Positions 46,363 to 53,726 of a stretch of DNA of 62,493 bases are shown here, one piece after another. The notes under the pieces are model-generated. The model was not told the origin of the DNA. It did not search any database and saw only the letters and a list, made by a program, of their open reading frames with translations. The position numbers were made by a program, and so were the translations under genes. Numbering within the stretch: position 1 is the first letter of the stretch; each line of letters begins with the position of its first letter. This stretch comes from a virus: IMG/VR virus record IMGVR_UViG_3300044617_002031, positions 1-62,493 of that record, one strand, 5' to 3'.

Positions 46363-48684
46363 ATGCAAAATAATACCGAACTGTTGTGTTTGATTTTGGA
46401 ATTTCAGTCTCGAAGCTTGATTGTACAAGGATTGTTACAAGCGGAAGCTGCTAAAGAGTACAAGGCGGATTGGCTAAAAAATGCTGATACCGTTGTCAGG
46501 GACAGGGGTGGGAAGTTCGCTAAAAAAGGAATGTCCATCGCTCAACCAATTCAAGATGCAACTGCTATTTTAAAGCAAGGGTTTGATCTAACGGGTGATA
46601 CGATTCAATCTCTAGTCAAAGATCCTGAGTTCAGAAAGAGGGCGGGACTTGCTGCGGGTTTGCCTATGGCGAAACTGATTTCTAATTTGGCAACCCAAGC
46701 CAGATTGAATCCTAAATTAACCGAGAAATTGGATGAATGGATTGCCAATGCCACCAAAGAATTTGCCGATCAATATGGCGATGATAAAAACCCGATGGCA
46801 CAGGCAATTCGTAACAATAAGTTAGCACAACCCCCCAAAGATGCTAGTTTCAACGAAAAGATGGAATTTAGGGTTGCTCAATATACTGCATATCAGGAGG
46901 CATTAAAAAATCCCGAAGATTTCAGTAAGCGCGATGAAATTATAGGGAAAGCCGCTGCTGCTGCGATTCCTATTGGTGTCAGTTTGGCAATTGCATTAGG
47001 GTTTGAAGTTGCTATTCCCCTGTTTTTAGCGCAAAGTGTGAACTGGGCCACTGTATTAAGTTCTGTTGCACTTGGGGAAGCTGCTGATTTTGCTGTACAA
47101 AAGGGCATGGATAAATTAGAAATTAATAATCCGGCACTTCGTATTGGAGCCAGTATGGTTGCTGGGATTTTAGCGGGGGGACTGGTTACAGGTGTTAATA
47201 ATAAAATCAAGAATATTGAACGACTGGAAGTTGAGCGATTAGCAAATGAAGAAGCTAAACGGTTGGCCGATGAAGAAGCCGAGCGATTAACTAAAGAGAG
47301 GGTGGAGAAACTAGCTAAAGAGAAAATTGAACATGAATCCAAAAAAGAATATGAGAGATTGATCAAAGAAGAATCCGATCGAATAGAAAAAGAGTATGAA
47401 GAATTGTTCAAGAAAAAAGTACCTACTCCAAAAAGCACTCAAGAATTACTTGAGGATAAAGCCGAGCGATTAGCTAAATTACAAAAACCATCATTATCGG
47501 TTCAAAAGGTATTGAATGATATGGGTTTAGATTTTCCAGAAATCTTAAAGGCTATTCACAACATTAATCACTCTCAAGATGCACGGAATACTTTACTTGT
47601 AGATATAGAAAAAACTCTTGAAAACATACATCAATTACAAAAAGATATAGAATCATTAGATATTTCCGCAGACATTCACAACATACAAAAAGAAAGGTAC
47701 AGAGAATTAATGAAGAATAAAGAGAAATTGTTAGAAAAAAAAGCGCAACTAAGAATTGCAGAAGGAAAAGGGTACTCTCCAGAGAAAAGATTACTCGAAG
47801 CGTCTGAAATCATGGAAAAAGAGGGGATAGATTCACCGCGATACCTGTGGCGTAAAGCTGTGTTACAAGCAGAAGTGAAATATGGTAAGTATTTGGACGA
47901 AATTCAAAATGGAGTAGAAAATGGGTACGCTAAATTAATGAAATCCTTAAAAAAAGATCATAACTATAATGCTGAATGTATTTTTGTTGAAAACGATCCC
48001 GGTACACAAAATATCATGGCTCTTGAATTATCTATAGATGTAAAAAACAGTATTAATGATATAGTGAGTGATTTTCAGGATATAGTTAGTATTCCATTGA
48101 AAATCCATATTGGATCGCGTGATCTTGGTATATATGCGATACAGGGTAAAAGAGCTACGTCAAACATCACCAATCATTATTTTGATAATATAAATATATT
48201 AAAAGATTTTCCTTTTTTAGAAGAAGAAAGTAATGGTTTTGTTCATGTAGGTGGTGTTTTTCGTCGCAATCCTAATGAAGTGTATTATAGTAGTGGTTAC
48301 AATGTCCTCTGCGATCCAGATACCCAGATCAAAGAATCGTTATGGCATGAGATGGGGCATCTTGTTGAGGCAAGTATTTTAAAATCCCAAAAAACAGCGC
48401 AATCTTTTTTGAAAGATAGAGAATCAGAATCTTGGTTAATTGGTGATATAGATGAACTAGAAGAATCTACTTTTTTTAGTGGTAACATCATAAAAGCAAT
48501 TGATCATTTCTTTGATGGTTACATGGGGACTCAGTATATGGATAATGGAAGTAATACAGTATTATTGACGGAGTTGATATCTAGTGGTTTTGAAGGTTTA
48601 TCTTCTCCTTGGATGGCAAAATCTATGACGATTCGAGATAGAGAAAGTTTATTATATGCAATAGCCGTATCGGAGATGAAATAA
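46363..48684 (+). CDS. putative capsid-packed effector with zinc metallopeptidase domain
   Basis: 773 residues from ATG 46363, which matches the start of its sister protein at 40650. Targeting-like N-terminus (LLQAE/AAKEYKADWL, RDRGGKFAKKG), QYGDDKNPMAQAIR, hydrophobic region about 200-280 (GMDKLEINNPALRIGASMVAG), then a charged helix. Up to about residue 320 it is nearly identical to the ADP-ribosyltransferase sister. The C-terminus is different: HEMGH at 662-666 (LWHEMGHLVEA) and Glu737 in TELISSGFE form a zincin-type zinc site. Likely a protease acting on a host protein. It is followed after one base by a 105-residue gene that could be its antidote. Confidence 0.8.
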   Translation: MQNNTELLCLILEFQSRSLIVQGLLQAEAAKEYKADWLKNADTVVRDRGGKFAKKGMSIAQPIQDATAILKQGFDLTGDTIQSLVKDPEFRKRAGLAAGLPMAKLISNLATQARLNPKLTEKLDEWIANATKEFADQYGDDKNPMAQAIRNNKLAQPPKDASFNEKMEFRVAQYTAYQEALKNPEDFSKRDEIIGKAAAAAIPIGVSLAIALGFEVAIPLFLAQSVNWATVLSSVALGEAADFAVQKGMDKLEINNPALRIGASMVAGILAGGLVTGVNNKIKNIERLEVERLANEEAKRLADEEAERLTKERVEKLAKEKIEHESKKEYERLIKEESDRIEKEYEELFKKKVPTPKSTQELLEDKAERLAKLQKPSLSVQKVLNDMGLDFPEILKAIHNINHSQDARNTLLVDIEKTLENIHQLQKDIESLDISADIHNIQKERYRELMKNKEKLLEKKAQLRIAEGKGYSPEKRLLEASEIMEKEGIDSPRYLWRKAVLQAEVKYGKYLDEIQNGVENGYAKLMKSLKKDHNYNAECIFVENDPGTQNIMALELSIDVKNSINDIVSDFQDIVSIPLKIHIGSRDLGIYAIQGKRATSNITNHYFDNINILKDFPFLEEESNGFVHVGGVFRRNPNEVYYSSGYNVLCDPDTQIKESLWHEMGHLVEASILKSQKTAQSFLKDRESESWLIGDIDELEESTFFSGNIIKAIDHFFDGYMGTQYMDNGSNTVLLTELISSGFEGLSSPWMAKSMTIRDRESLLYAIAVSEMK

Positions 48685-48685
48685 C

Positions 48686-49003
48686 ATGGGAATTATTGAA
48701 CTTTATTTTTCTAGTAATTTAATGGCGACGATCAAGTTGTCTGTTATAACTAAAAGTGAACGGAGAGCCATAGAAGTTAAAGTCGAAGAAAATTATAAAT
48801 CAATATTTGAGGTGTTTAAAGAACAATTCCTAAGAACAAATGGATTGTATTTTACTCCATTAGCGGGTGGTATAGGAAGTTGGGATGAATTAATCTATGT
48901 TTTAGATCGATGTTGTGATGATTTTTCACCCGTATCCTATAAGGTTATTGAAGCACCTGTCATACAAGGAAAATCTAGTATTCCAGAAGGGGGGATAAAT
49001 TAA
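48686..49003 (+). CDS. small protein downstream of the metallopeptidase effector (immunity or head protein candidate)
   Basis: 105 residues from ATG 48686, one base after the effector stop; ATG 48722 (MATIKLSV) is an alternative. Sequence: IKLSVITKSERRAIEVKVEE, NYKSIFEVFKEQFLRTNGLY, SWDELIYVLDRCCDDFSPVS. A compact alpha/beta protein, mildly acidic. Two explanations compete: an immunity protein to the adjacent peptidase, or a head-tail joining protein, since the next gene also looks structural. Not recognised. Confidence 0.5.
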   Translation: MGIIELYFSSNLMATIKLSVITKSERRAIEVKVEENYKSIFEVFKEQFLRTNGLYFTPLAGGIGSWDELIYVLDRCCDDFSPVSYKVIEAPVIQGKSSIPEGGIN

Positions 49004-49408
49004 ATGACAAGTGCTTGGTTTGATATTGAGGCAATGCGACAAGTTTGCAAAGAACAAGGTAATCTATTAAAACTTTGTCACCGCAAAGTTGTTCAACCTG
49101 CTCAACCGCAATACAATCTACCCGAACAAGTTAATTGGGTCTGTACTCCGGTGACGGGTTATGCTTATCAACAGAAGTTTACCGCGATCGCAACCTCAGT
49201 CGGAAGTGTAGAAAACAACAATTGGAATATCTGCTTAATTCCTGGCCCTGACTTCAATGAGTCAATGATTACCCCTGAAACCATGATTGAATTTCAGGGG
49301 GTAAAGTATTATCTGGAAATGAAGGATATTATTATCAGTCGAGGTCAGAAAATTTTGTACAAATACCTTATCAAAAATGAGGCTCCGACAATTGTTTCGT
49401 TGAAATAA
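49004..49408 (+). CDS. neck or tail-completion protein candidate
   Basis: 134 residues, ATG directly after the preceding TAA. WFDIEAMRQVCKEQGNLLKL, then TPVTGYAYQQKFTAIATSVG, WNICLIPGPDFNESMITPET and MIEFQGVKYYLEMKDIIISR, where the beta-barrel pattern (FQGVKYYLEMKDII) resembles head-tail stopper proteins. Location between connector and lysin genes agrees. Family not proven. Confidence 0.55.
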   Translation: MTSAWFDIEAMRQVCKEQGNLLKLCHRKVVQPAQPQYNLPEQVNWVCTPVTGYAYQQKFTAIATSVGSVENNNWNICLIPGPDFNESMITPETMIEFQGVKYYLEMKDIIISRGQKILYKYLIKNEAPTIVSLK

Positions 49409-49808
49409 AAAAGCGATCGCACTCAATTCAAGAATGCGATCGCTTAATTAACAGTCGAGGTGTGGACAAATTTTATCTTCCGAACAAATTAGGTAAATAT
49501 CTCAAATTCCATGTTATACTTTCCTTGGATTTGGTTCGTGAAGAAAATTTGGTGGAAATAATAGTAGGGGCGATCGCACATTTTAGATATGCGATCGCTT
49601 TTTGTTTTAAAGTCGAGAGAAATTCGTCATTCTTTTTTTGCTGTATGCGATAATAAAAAGAGAGAAGAAACATTAAGTCACCCCAAGACAACTTGGGGTT
49701 TTGTCAATATTCGCTATAAATCAAAACCAAAAAAGGGGTCACTAGGACTCCTTTTTTGGTTATTGAATTGGATCGTGTGGCCGACTCGTTCATTTTACTG
49801 CAAAAACT
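49409..49808. other. 400-bp non-coding stretch with four hairpins
   Basis: Four terminator-like hairpins on the plus strand: 49411-49445 (AAGCGATCGCA / TGCGATCGCTT), 49570-49603 (GCGATCGCA / TGCGATCGC, T run), 49681-49702 (CCCCAAG / CTTGGGG, TTTTG), and 49727-49759 (CCAAAAAAGGGGTC / GGACTCCTTTTTTGG). The first two are built from HIP1 sites. Short frames here overlap the hairpins on both strands and do not look coding. Confidence 0.7.
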
Positions 49809-51272
49809 ATGGTTGACAACCCTATAAAGCCAACAAATACTACAACAACTCCTACGCCAAATCAAGCAACGGATGGTAAAAAAGCAGAGGATAAACAACA
49901 AAGTTCTGGGTTGAATGTTGTTCAACAAGTTGCGGAAGTATTTCCTGAATTTAAAGACAATATTGTTAAATATTTTCCTTATATCGCAAAAGAAGCCGCT
50001 CAGAATCAGATGACCAGTGTTAACCATTTGATTGCTATATGTGCAACATTGGTCGCAGAATGTGGGTTCTTCCCCAAAAAAGAAGAAGGGGTAATAGATA
50101 ATGTAACTTACGGCCCAGGTGAGATTGCAGGGAGAGGATTCATTCAGTTAACTTGGACATCAGCTTTTGAAATAGCTAGAGATCAGTTCAAAGTTGATTG
50201 TGTCAATAATCCCGATTTGCTTTTAGAACCTACATTATCAGCCAAAGTCTTTTGCTGGTATTGGTGTGCGTCTCCTAAACCTTCTGCAAGTACCTACGAT
50301 ATGCGCCCTTACGCAGAGAAAGGGGATTGGAATAATGTTAGAAGTATTGTTAACGCTGGGCATCCTGATTTAATTCATGAAGCTACACCTAGTCCTCAAT
50401 TTTTTGAAGCAATCGAACGAGGGAAGGCGGGGTTTAAGTTTGGAATTGACCCTAGTGCTATTCCCCTTCCTGGTACTTATGGTGCTAGTGATTTTGATAC
50501 GGGTGGTGCTGCTCACAAGACGATGATTCAGCAAAATCCGACTTCCCAATTGTCTGCTTTGGAATATGCGTTGGGATTGTATGCGGCAGAAGCTCATAAG
50601 TCGATTCGGGCTGATTTGGTTTTGGATTTGGCGGGGCAACCGGATATCTTGAATTTAGATGCTCAAACTACTTTTAAGATGAAGGGTTTGGGTCAGGATT
50701 TAGATGATACCTATACAGTGGAATCGGTATTATTCATCTTTGGATATACTGCGGAGGCTCATGTAAAGGCTTATAAACCCGATCCTAAAATGGGAACTCC
50801 TCAGATTTTAAAAGGGGATGCCAATAAACCTGATGTTTCACAGGGAACTAATCAAAGACCTGATTTAACGGGGTTGAATCAGAAGATTTATGATGCTGCC
50901 ATTGCAGCCAAGGGACGTTCTTCTGCTGAGGGGCCAAGAGGGATGAATGTTGCCTGTGCTTGGGCTGTTAATTTATTCGTGATTCAAGTTATTGGGCTAC
51001 CTATGTTGGGGGGAGAAGCGGGGATGGCTTCTGTGGTTTCCTGTGTTCAGGATATGGAGGGGGGTCGGGCGCAGAAGGTTCCTAGAGATCAGGCGATCGC
51101 GGGTGATATTTGGGTTGGTTTTGATATGGCACATATTGGAATAATGATGGACAAAACTACTGTTCTATCTAATTCTTCATCGAAAGCATCCTTCACTTGG
51201 GAGGATAATATTGATTCAGTTAATGGTTTTTACGGTGGTTCTGAGCATGGAATTTACCGTTTGAATAAATAA
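49809..51272 (+). CDS. three-domain lysin: GH19-like, hub C-terminal-like and Cys/His peptidase-like
   Basis: 487 residues. Residues 1-35 are a Thr/Pro/Gln linker. About 40-210 match a GH19-type muramidase or chitinase fold: LIAICATLVAECGFFPKKEE with likely catalytic Glu, GEIAGRGFIQLTWTSAFEIA, and VRSIVNAGHPD. About 245-335 resemble the C-terminal half of a gpD-type hub (GQPDILNLDAQTTFKMKGLG, DDTYTVESVLFIFGY). About 370-487 look like a CHAP or NlpC/P60 peptidase: MNVACAWAVNLF with candidate Cys, GDIWVGFDMAHIGIMMD with His, and NSSSKASFTW. It could be a tail-associated lysin rather than a free endolysin. No Shine-Dalgarno sequence was seen before the ATG. Confidence 0.75.
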   Translation: MVDNPIKPTNTTTTPTPNQATDGKKAEDKQQSSGLNVVQQVAEVFPEFKDNIVKYFPYIAKEAAQNQMTSVNHLIAICATLVAECGFFPKKEEGVIDNVTYGPGEIAGRGFIQLTWTSAFEIARDQFKVDCVNNPDLLLEPTLSAKVFCWYWCASPKPSASTYDMRPYAEKGDWNNVRSIVNAGHPDLIHEATPSPQFFEAIERGKAGFKFGIDPSAIPLPGTYGASDFDTGGAAHKTMIQQNPTSQLSALEYALGLYAAEAHKSIRADLVLDLAGQPDILNLDAQTTFKMKGLGQDLDDTYTVESVLFIFGYTAEAHVKAYKPDPKMGTPQILKGDANKPDVSQGTNQRPDLTGLNQKIYDAAIAAKGRSSAEGPRGMNVACAWAVNLFVIQVIGLPMLGGEAGMASVVSCVQDMEGGRAQKVPRDQAIAGDIWVGFDMAHIGIMMDKTTVLSNSSSKASFTWEDNIDSVNGFYGGSEHGIYRLNK

Positions 51273-51278
51273 AAAAAG

Positions 51279-51311
51279 ACCCGCTAAATTATAGCGGGTC
51301 TGTCTTTTCGA
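51279..51311. terminator. bidirectional terminator between lysin and poly-Asp genes
   Basis: GACCCGCTA and TAGCGGGTC pair around five bases, with an A run on the left and T-rich DNA on the right, between convergent genes. Confidence 0.8.
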
Positions 51312-51322
51312 TCTCTTTTTAT

Positions 51323-51628
51323 TTACTCATTTTCTTCAGCAAAATTTTCTTCGACAATATCGACCATATAGTCAATATCACCATTAAGTTCGTTTAGCGA
51401 ACAACAAATATCATACGCCAAACGAAACGTTCTGGAAAAATGTTTTCGGAGATCGTCATCATCATCGTCATCATCATCGTCATCATCATCATCATCATTC
51501 AACCCTGAAAATACTATGCAGTCTTCAATACTCTCTTGAATTTTTCGTACCTGGGAAATAATATCAGGTATACTTTTCTGTAGTTTTAGAATTTCAGAAA
51601 TGTCTTCTTGATAGACTTTTTTTGTCAT
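51323..51628 (-). CDS. poly-Asp protein of the GTTGAG regulon
   Basis: 101 residues. Helical start (ISEILKLQKSIPDIISQVRK), SIEDCIVFSGLN, an uninterrupted run of 15 Asp, then basic KHFSRTF and a helical acidic end (DYMVDIVEENFAEENE). The Asp run is coded by a GAT/GAC microsatellite at about 51454-51500. Promoter of the same class as at 1833; relation to the 33484 protein is by composition and promoter only. A DNA-mimic or cation-binding role is speculative. Confidence 0.6.
   Translation of the reverse strand: MTKKVYQEDISEILKLQKSIPDIISQVRKIQESIEDCIVFSGLNDDDDDDDDDDDDDDDLRKHFSRTFRLAYDICCSLNELNGDIDYMVDIVEENFAEENE
51454..51500 (-). repeat. GAT/GAC trinucleotide microsatellite
   Basis: About 15 consecutive Asp codons, mostly GAT with a few GAC. 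It is likely to vary in length between isolates by slippage without frameshift. Confidence 0.85.
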
Positions 51629-51642
51629 TTGATTTGTTTTAA

Positions 51643-51683
51643 CTCAACTATAGAATTTTACTATTAATAACATTAAAAGTCAA
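51643..51683 (-). promoter_or_regulatory. promoter/leader module with GTTGAG, copy 6
   Basis: Minus strand TTGACT (51683-51678), 17 bases, TAAAAT (51660-51655), 6 bases, GTTGAG (51648-51643), 14 bases to ATG at 51628. Matches the module geometry exactly. Confidence 0.75.
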
Positions 51684-51752
51684 CAGTTTTTAATCAATAA
51701 ATAATTAGCATTAAAAAACATTGATTTATTTAATAAAAATGTGATAAAATAC

Positions 51753-51781
51753 TTGACTTTTATGTGAGAATTTGATATATT
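51753..51781 (+). promoter_or_regulatory. sigma70-type promoter for the membrane-protein unit
   Basis: TTGACT at 51753-51758, 17-base spacer, TATATT at 51776-51781; a leader of about 75 bases ends in AAGGAG, 10 bases before the ATG at 51866. Confidence 0.75.
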
Positions 51782-51865
51782 AATGATATAGGAAAAGGAT
51801 AAATCCCTACAAAAATTTATTACTTCCTAATCAACAAATAATTAACAATAAGGAGAAATCCACAA

Positions 51866-52987
51866 ATGTTTAAATCAATTATCTCGAAGTTTCAAGACTT
51901 CGGTAAAGCAGTTGTCACCAAAATCGTTGGATTCATCGGTGGCGTGTTTGGAATCAAACCACAAATCGTGGAAATCCCAGCACCCCCTGAAATCTCTGAC
52001 GTACAAGCTAACAACAGCCCCGAAGTTTCTGAACCCAAAGAAGGCTTAATCAAAAAAGCCTGTACGACCGTCAAAAAAGCCGCATCTGCGGCAATAAAAA
52101 CGGCGCAAACCATCTTAAAAGTGATGGCACAAACTACTTATGTAGTGGTTCGCTACGGAACCCCGATCATTGCCTATTCCGCAGCATGGAATTACGTCCA
52201 AGCACAAGGAATTACCGCAATTTTCATGGGCTTATGGAATATGGGAACCCTCCCATACTTCATTCTCTGTATGGCAATTGTGATTGGGATTTTTGCAACG
52301 ATGACCATAGCAGAAATGCTGTGGAGCGCACTGCTTAACCCAATCCGTCGCTTCTTATTCCGTCCCGCACAAAAAACACAACCTGCAAAACAACCTGTAG
52401 AACAAAAAAAAGAAAGCATCACCACAAATGAAGCAATCACCATTATCTCTACGGTTGTCGCGCAACAATTCTCACAAGAGATTAAAAGTGTGAGTGATCG
52501 TTTAACCAACTTAGAAGCGATCGCAACACCTGAAGCGATTGTTGCCCCCGCAGCGATCGCAATCCCTACACCAGTTACAACAACTGAAATAGAAGTAGTT
52601 GTACCAACTGCGGTTGATTCTAGTCCCGCAGCGATCACAACACCCACATCAGTTACAACAACTGAAACAGAAGTTGTAACAGTCGAAATCAAAGAAGTTT
52701 TAGAAGTGGTTGAAAAAGCAGTTGATTCTAGTCCTGCTATAGATCACCCATTAACAAAACTCTTTGTCTTAGACGAAGAAAAGCTAATTGAAGAATTAGC
52801 AAAAACCAACATGGAAGATTTAAAGAAAATCATTGCATTTTTAAATTCCCATGTTAAAGCTCCTAAAAAAATCGGGAGCCACGTTCCCCAAAAGACCCCG
52901 AAAGGGGAAGGGAAAAACATCTTAATCAGCCGAATCAAACGGCAGATTCAAGAGATTCGGGCTAAAAACCAAGTGGTTACAGCCTAA
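51866..52987 (+). CDS. membrane protein heading a unit of tiny membrane proteins
   Basis: 373 residues. An amphipathic start (MFKSIISKFQDFGKAVVTKI VGFIGGVFG-like), a Pro-rich stretch, a Lys/Ala helix (KKACTTVKKAASAAIKTAQT), then two hydrophobic segments (TYVVVRYGTPIIAYSAAW and YFILCMAIVIGIFATMTIAE). The Ala/Thr/Val-rich middle has two near-copies of AAITTPTSVTTTETEVV (about 230-275). The C-terminus is helical and basic (KNILISRIKRQIQEIRAKNQ). Excellent promoter and Shine-Dalgarno signals point to strong expression. No family recognised. Confidence 0.65.
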   Translation: MFKSIISKFQDFGKAVVTKIVGFIGGVFGIKPQIVEIPAPPEISDVQANNSPEVSEPKEGLIKKACTTVKKAASAAIKTAQTILKVMAQTTYVVVRYGTPIIAYSAAWNYVQAQGITAIFMGLWNMGTLPYFILCMAIVIGIFATMTIAEMLWSALLNPIRRFLFRPAQKTQPAKQPVEQKKESITTNEAITIISTVVAQQFSQEIKSVSDRLTNLEAIATPEAIVAPAAIAIPTPVTTTEIEVVVPTAVDSSPAAITTPTSVTTTETEVVTVEIKEVLEVVEKAVDSSPAIDHPLTKLFVLDEEKLIEELAKTNMEDLKKIIAFLNSHVKAPKKIGSHVPQKTPKGEGKNILISRIKRQIQEIRAKNQVVTA

Positions 52988-53055
52988 AACAAATCCTGGT
53001 AATCCCTCGATTGCCAGGTACACCGCAAAATGCAAACCAATCAGGAGAAAAAACA
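52985..53055 (+). promoter_or_regulatory. leader hairpin repeat, copy 1
   Basis: CCTGGTAAT-CCCTCG-ATTGCCAGG hairpin followed by AGGAG and ATG 53056. A second copy with the same layout and much identical sequence is at 53305-53370. Possibly an RNA-processing or translation-control element. Confidence 0.65.
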
Positions 53056-53205
53056 ATGTTTTTAGCAGCAATGTTTGGAGCTATCGTAGCTGTGGCTTTC
53101 GAGCCAGAAATCAAGATCATCAAAATGATCTGTGTATTTACGATAGAAAAAATCGCTGAAAAAATATTCAACAAGAAACAAAAACGTTGGGCTATTGATA
53201 TCTAA
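53056..53205 (+). CDS. tiny membrane protein 1
   Basis: 49 residues. AGGAG 8 bases upstream of ATG 53056. MFLAAMFGAIVAVAF, a short hydrophobic helix, then EPEIKIIKMICVFTIEKIAE and a basic end (NKKQKRW). Single-pass or surface-bound. Part of the plus-strand unit that starts at 51866. The stop region is duplicated as two tandem copies of ATTGATATCTAAC (53194-53219). Unknown function. Confidence 0.6.
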   Translation: MFLAAMFGAIVAVAFEPEIKIIKMICVFTIEKIAEKIFNKKQKRWAIDI

Positions 53206-53220
53206 CATTGATATCTAACG

Positions 53221-53307
53221 ATGCAAGCCCTGATGTTTCTTGGTAACATCCTCGCCTTCGTAGGCTTGGTTGTTATCGGAGCGATCGCATACAACGCGAC
53301 TCGCTAA
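53221..53307 (+). CDS. tiny membrane protein 2
   Basis: 28 residues: MQALMFLGNILAFVGLVVIG followed by AIAYNATR. One transmembrane helix, like the small subunits of photosynthetic or respiratory complexes. No Shine-Dalgarno sequence; ATG 53233 is an alternative start. Reality supported by its place in the series and its hydrophobicity only. Confidence 0.4.
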   Translation: MQALMFLGNILAFVGLVVIGAIAYNATR

Positions 53308-53370
53308 ATCAAAAAAATCCTGGTAGCCCCTCGGTTGCCAGGTACATCACAAATCAAGAAGGAGAAAACA
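53305..53370 (+). promoter_or_regulatory. leader hairpin repeat, copy 2
   Basis: CCTGGTAGC-CCCTCG-GTTGCCAGG hairpin, then AAGGAG and ATG 53371. Homologous to 52985-53055 with the base changes mostly in loop or wobble positions. Confidence 0.65.
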
Positions 53371-53499
53371 ATGTTCTGGACAATCGTTGGAGCAACAATT
53401 CTAAGCCTACTAATCACAGACATCGTGATAGGCTTCACGGAAGGTTTCATAGAAGGTTTTACAAAAACCATTAAAGAGGCAAAAACAAAATGTTTCTAA
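53371..53499 (+). CDS. tiny membrane protein 3
   Basis: 42 residues. Strong AAGGAG 6-8 bases before ATG. MFWTIVGATILSLLITDIVI then GFTEGFIEGFTKTIKEAKTK CF: one hydrophobic helix followed by a Gly-Phe amphipathic segment with two GF-x-EG units. It overlaps the next gene by 10 bases. Confidence 0.6.
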   Translation: MFWTIVGATILSLLITDIVIGFTEGFIEGFTKTIKEAKTKCF

Positions 53500-53579
53500 C
53501 AGCACTTTTCGGAATAACGGTTGGCGTAGTCATTTACCGCGCAATCAACATAATTCTCACTCTGATATTCACCAAATAA
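53490..53579 (+). CDS. tiny membrane protein 4
   Basis: 29 residues: MFLTALFGITVGVVIYRAIN then IILTLIFTK. Starts inside the end of the preceding gene, so probably coupled. Start similar to tiny protein 1 (MFLAAMFGAIVAV), suggesting duplication. Confidence 0.5.
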   Translation: MFLTALFGITVGVVIYRAINIILTLIFTK

Positions 53580-53590
53580 GGACAAACATC

Positions 53591-53716
53591 ATGTTAACAG
53601 TAGCATTCATTTTTGCATTATCAGTTTTACAGGGAGTAGGGTTCGCTATCGGAATGATAGCAGGAGCATATAGCTTACTCGCAACCGCGTCTCTGTTCGT
53701 CAAGAAAAGCAAATAA
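53591..53716 (+). CDS. tiny membrane protein 5
   Basis: 41 residues. AAGGA 8 bases before ATG. MLTVAFIFALSVLQGVGFAI, GMIAGAYSLLATASLF and a basic end VKKSK: one long or two short hydrophobic helices. Last gene of the unit before the terminator at 53727-53769. Confidence 0.55.
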   Translation: MLTVAFIFALSVLQGVGFAIGMIAGAYSLLATASLFVKKSK

Positions 53717-53726
53717 ACCTTAAAAA

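Noticed and set aside
49462-49816. Short coding frames in the gap before the lysin gene
   Set aside because: Frames on both strands overlap HIP1 hairpins, have no ribosome site and low-quality composition; the region reads as tandem hairpins.
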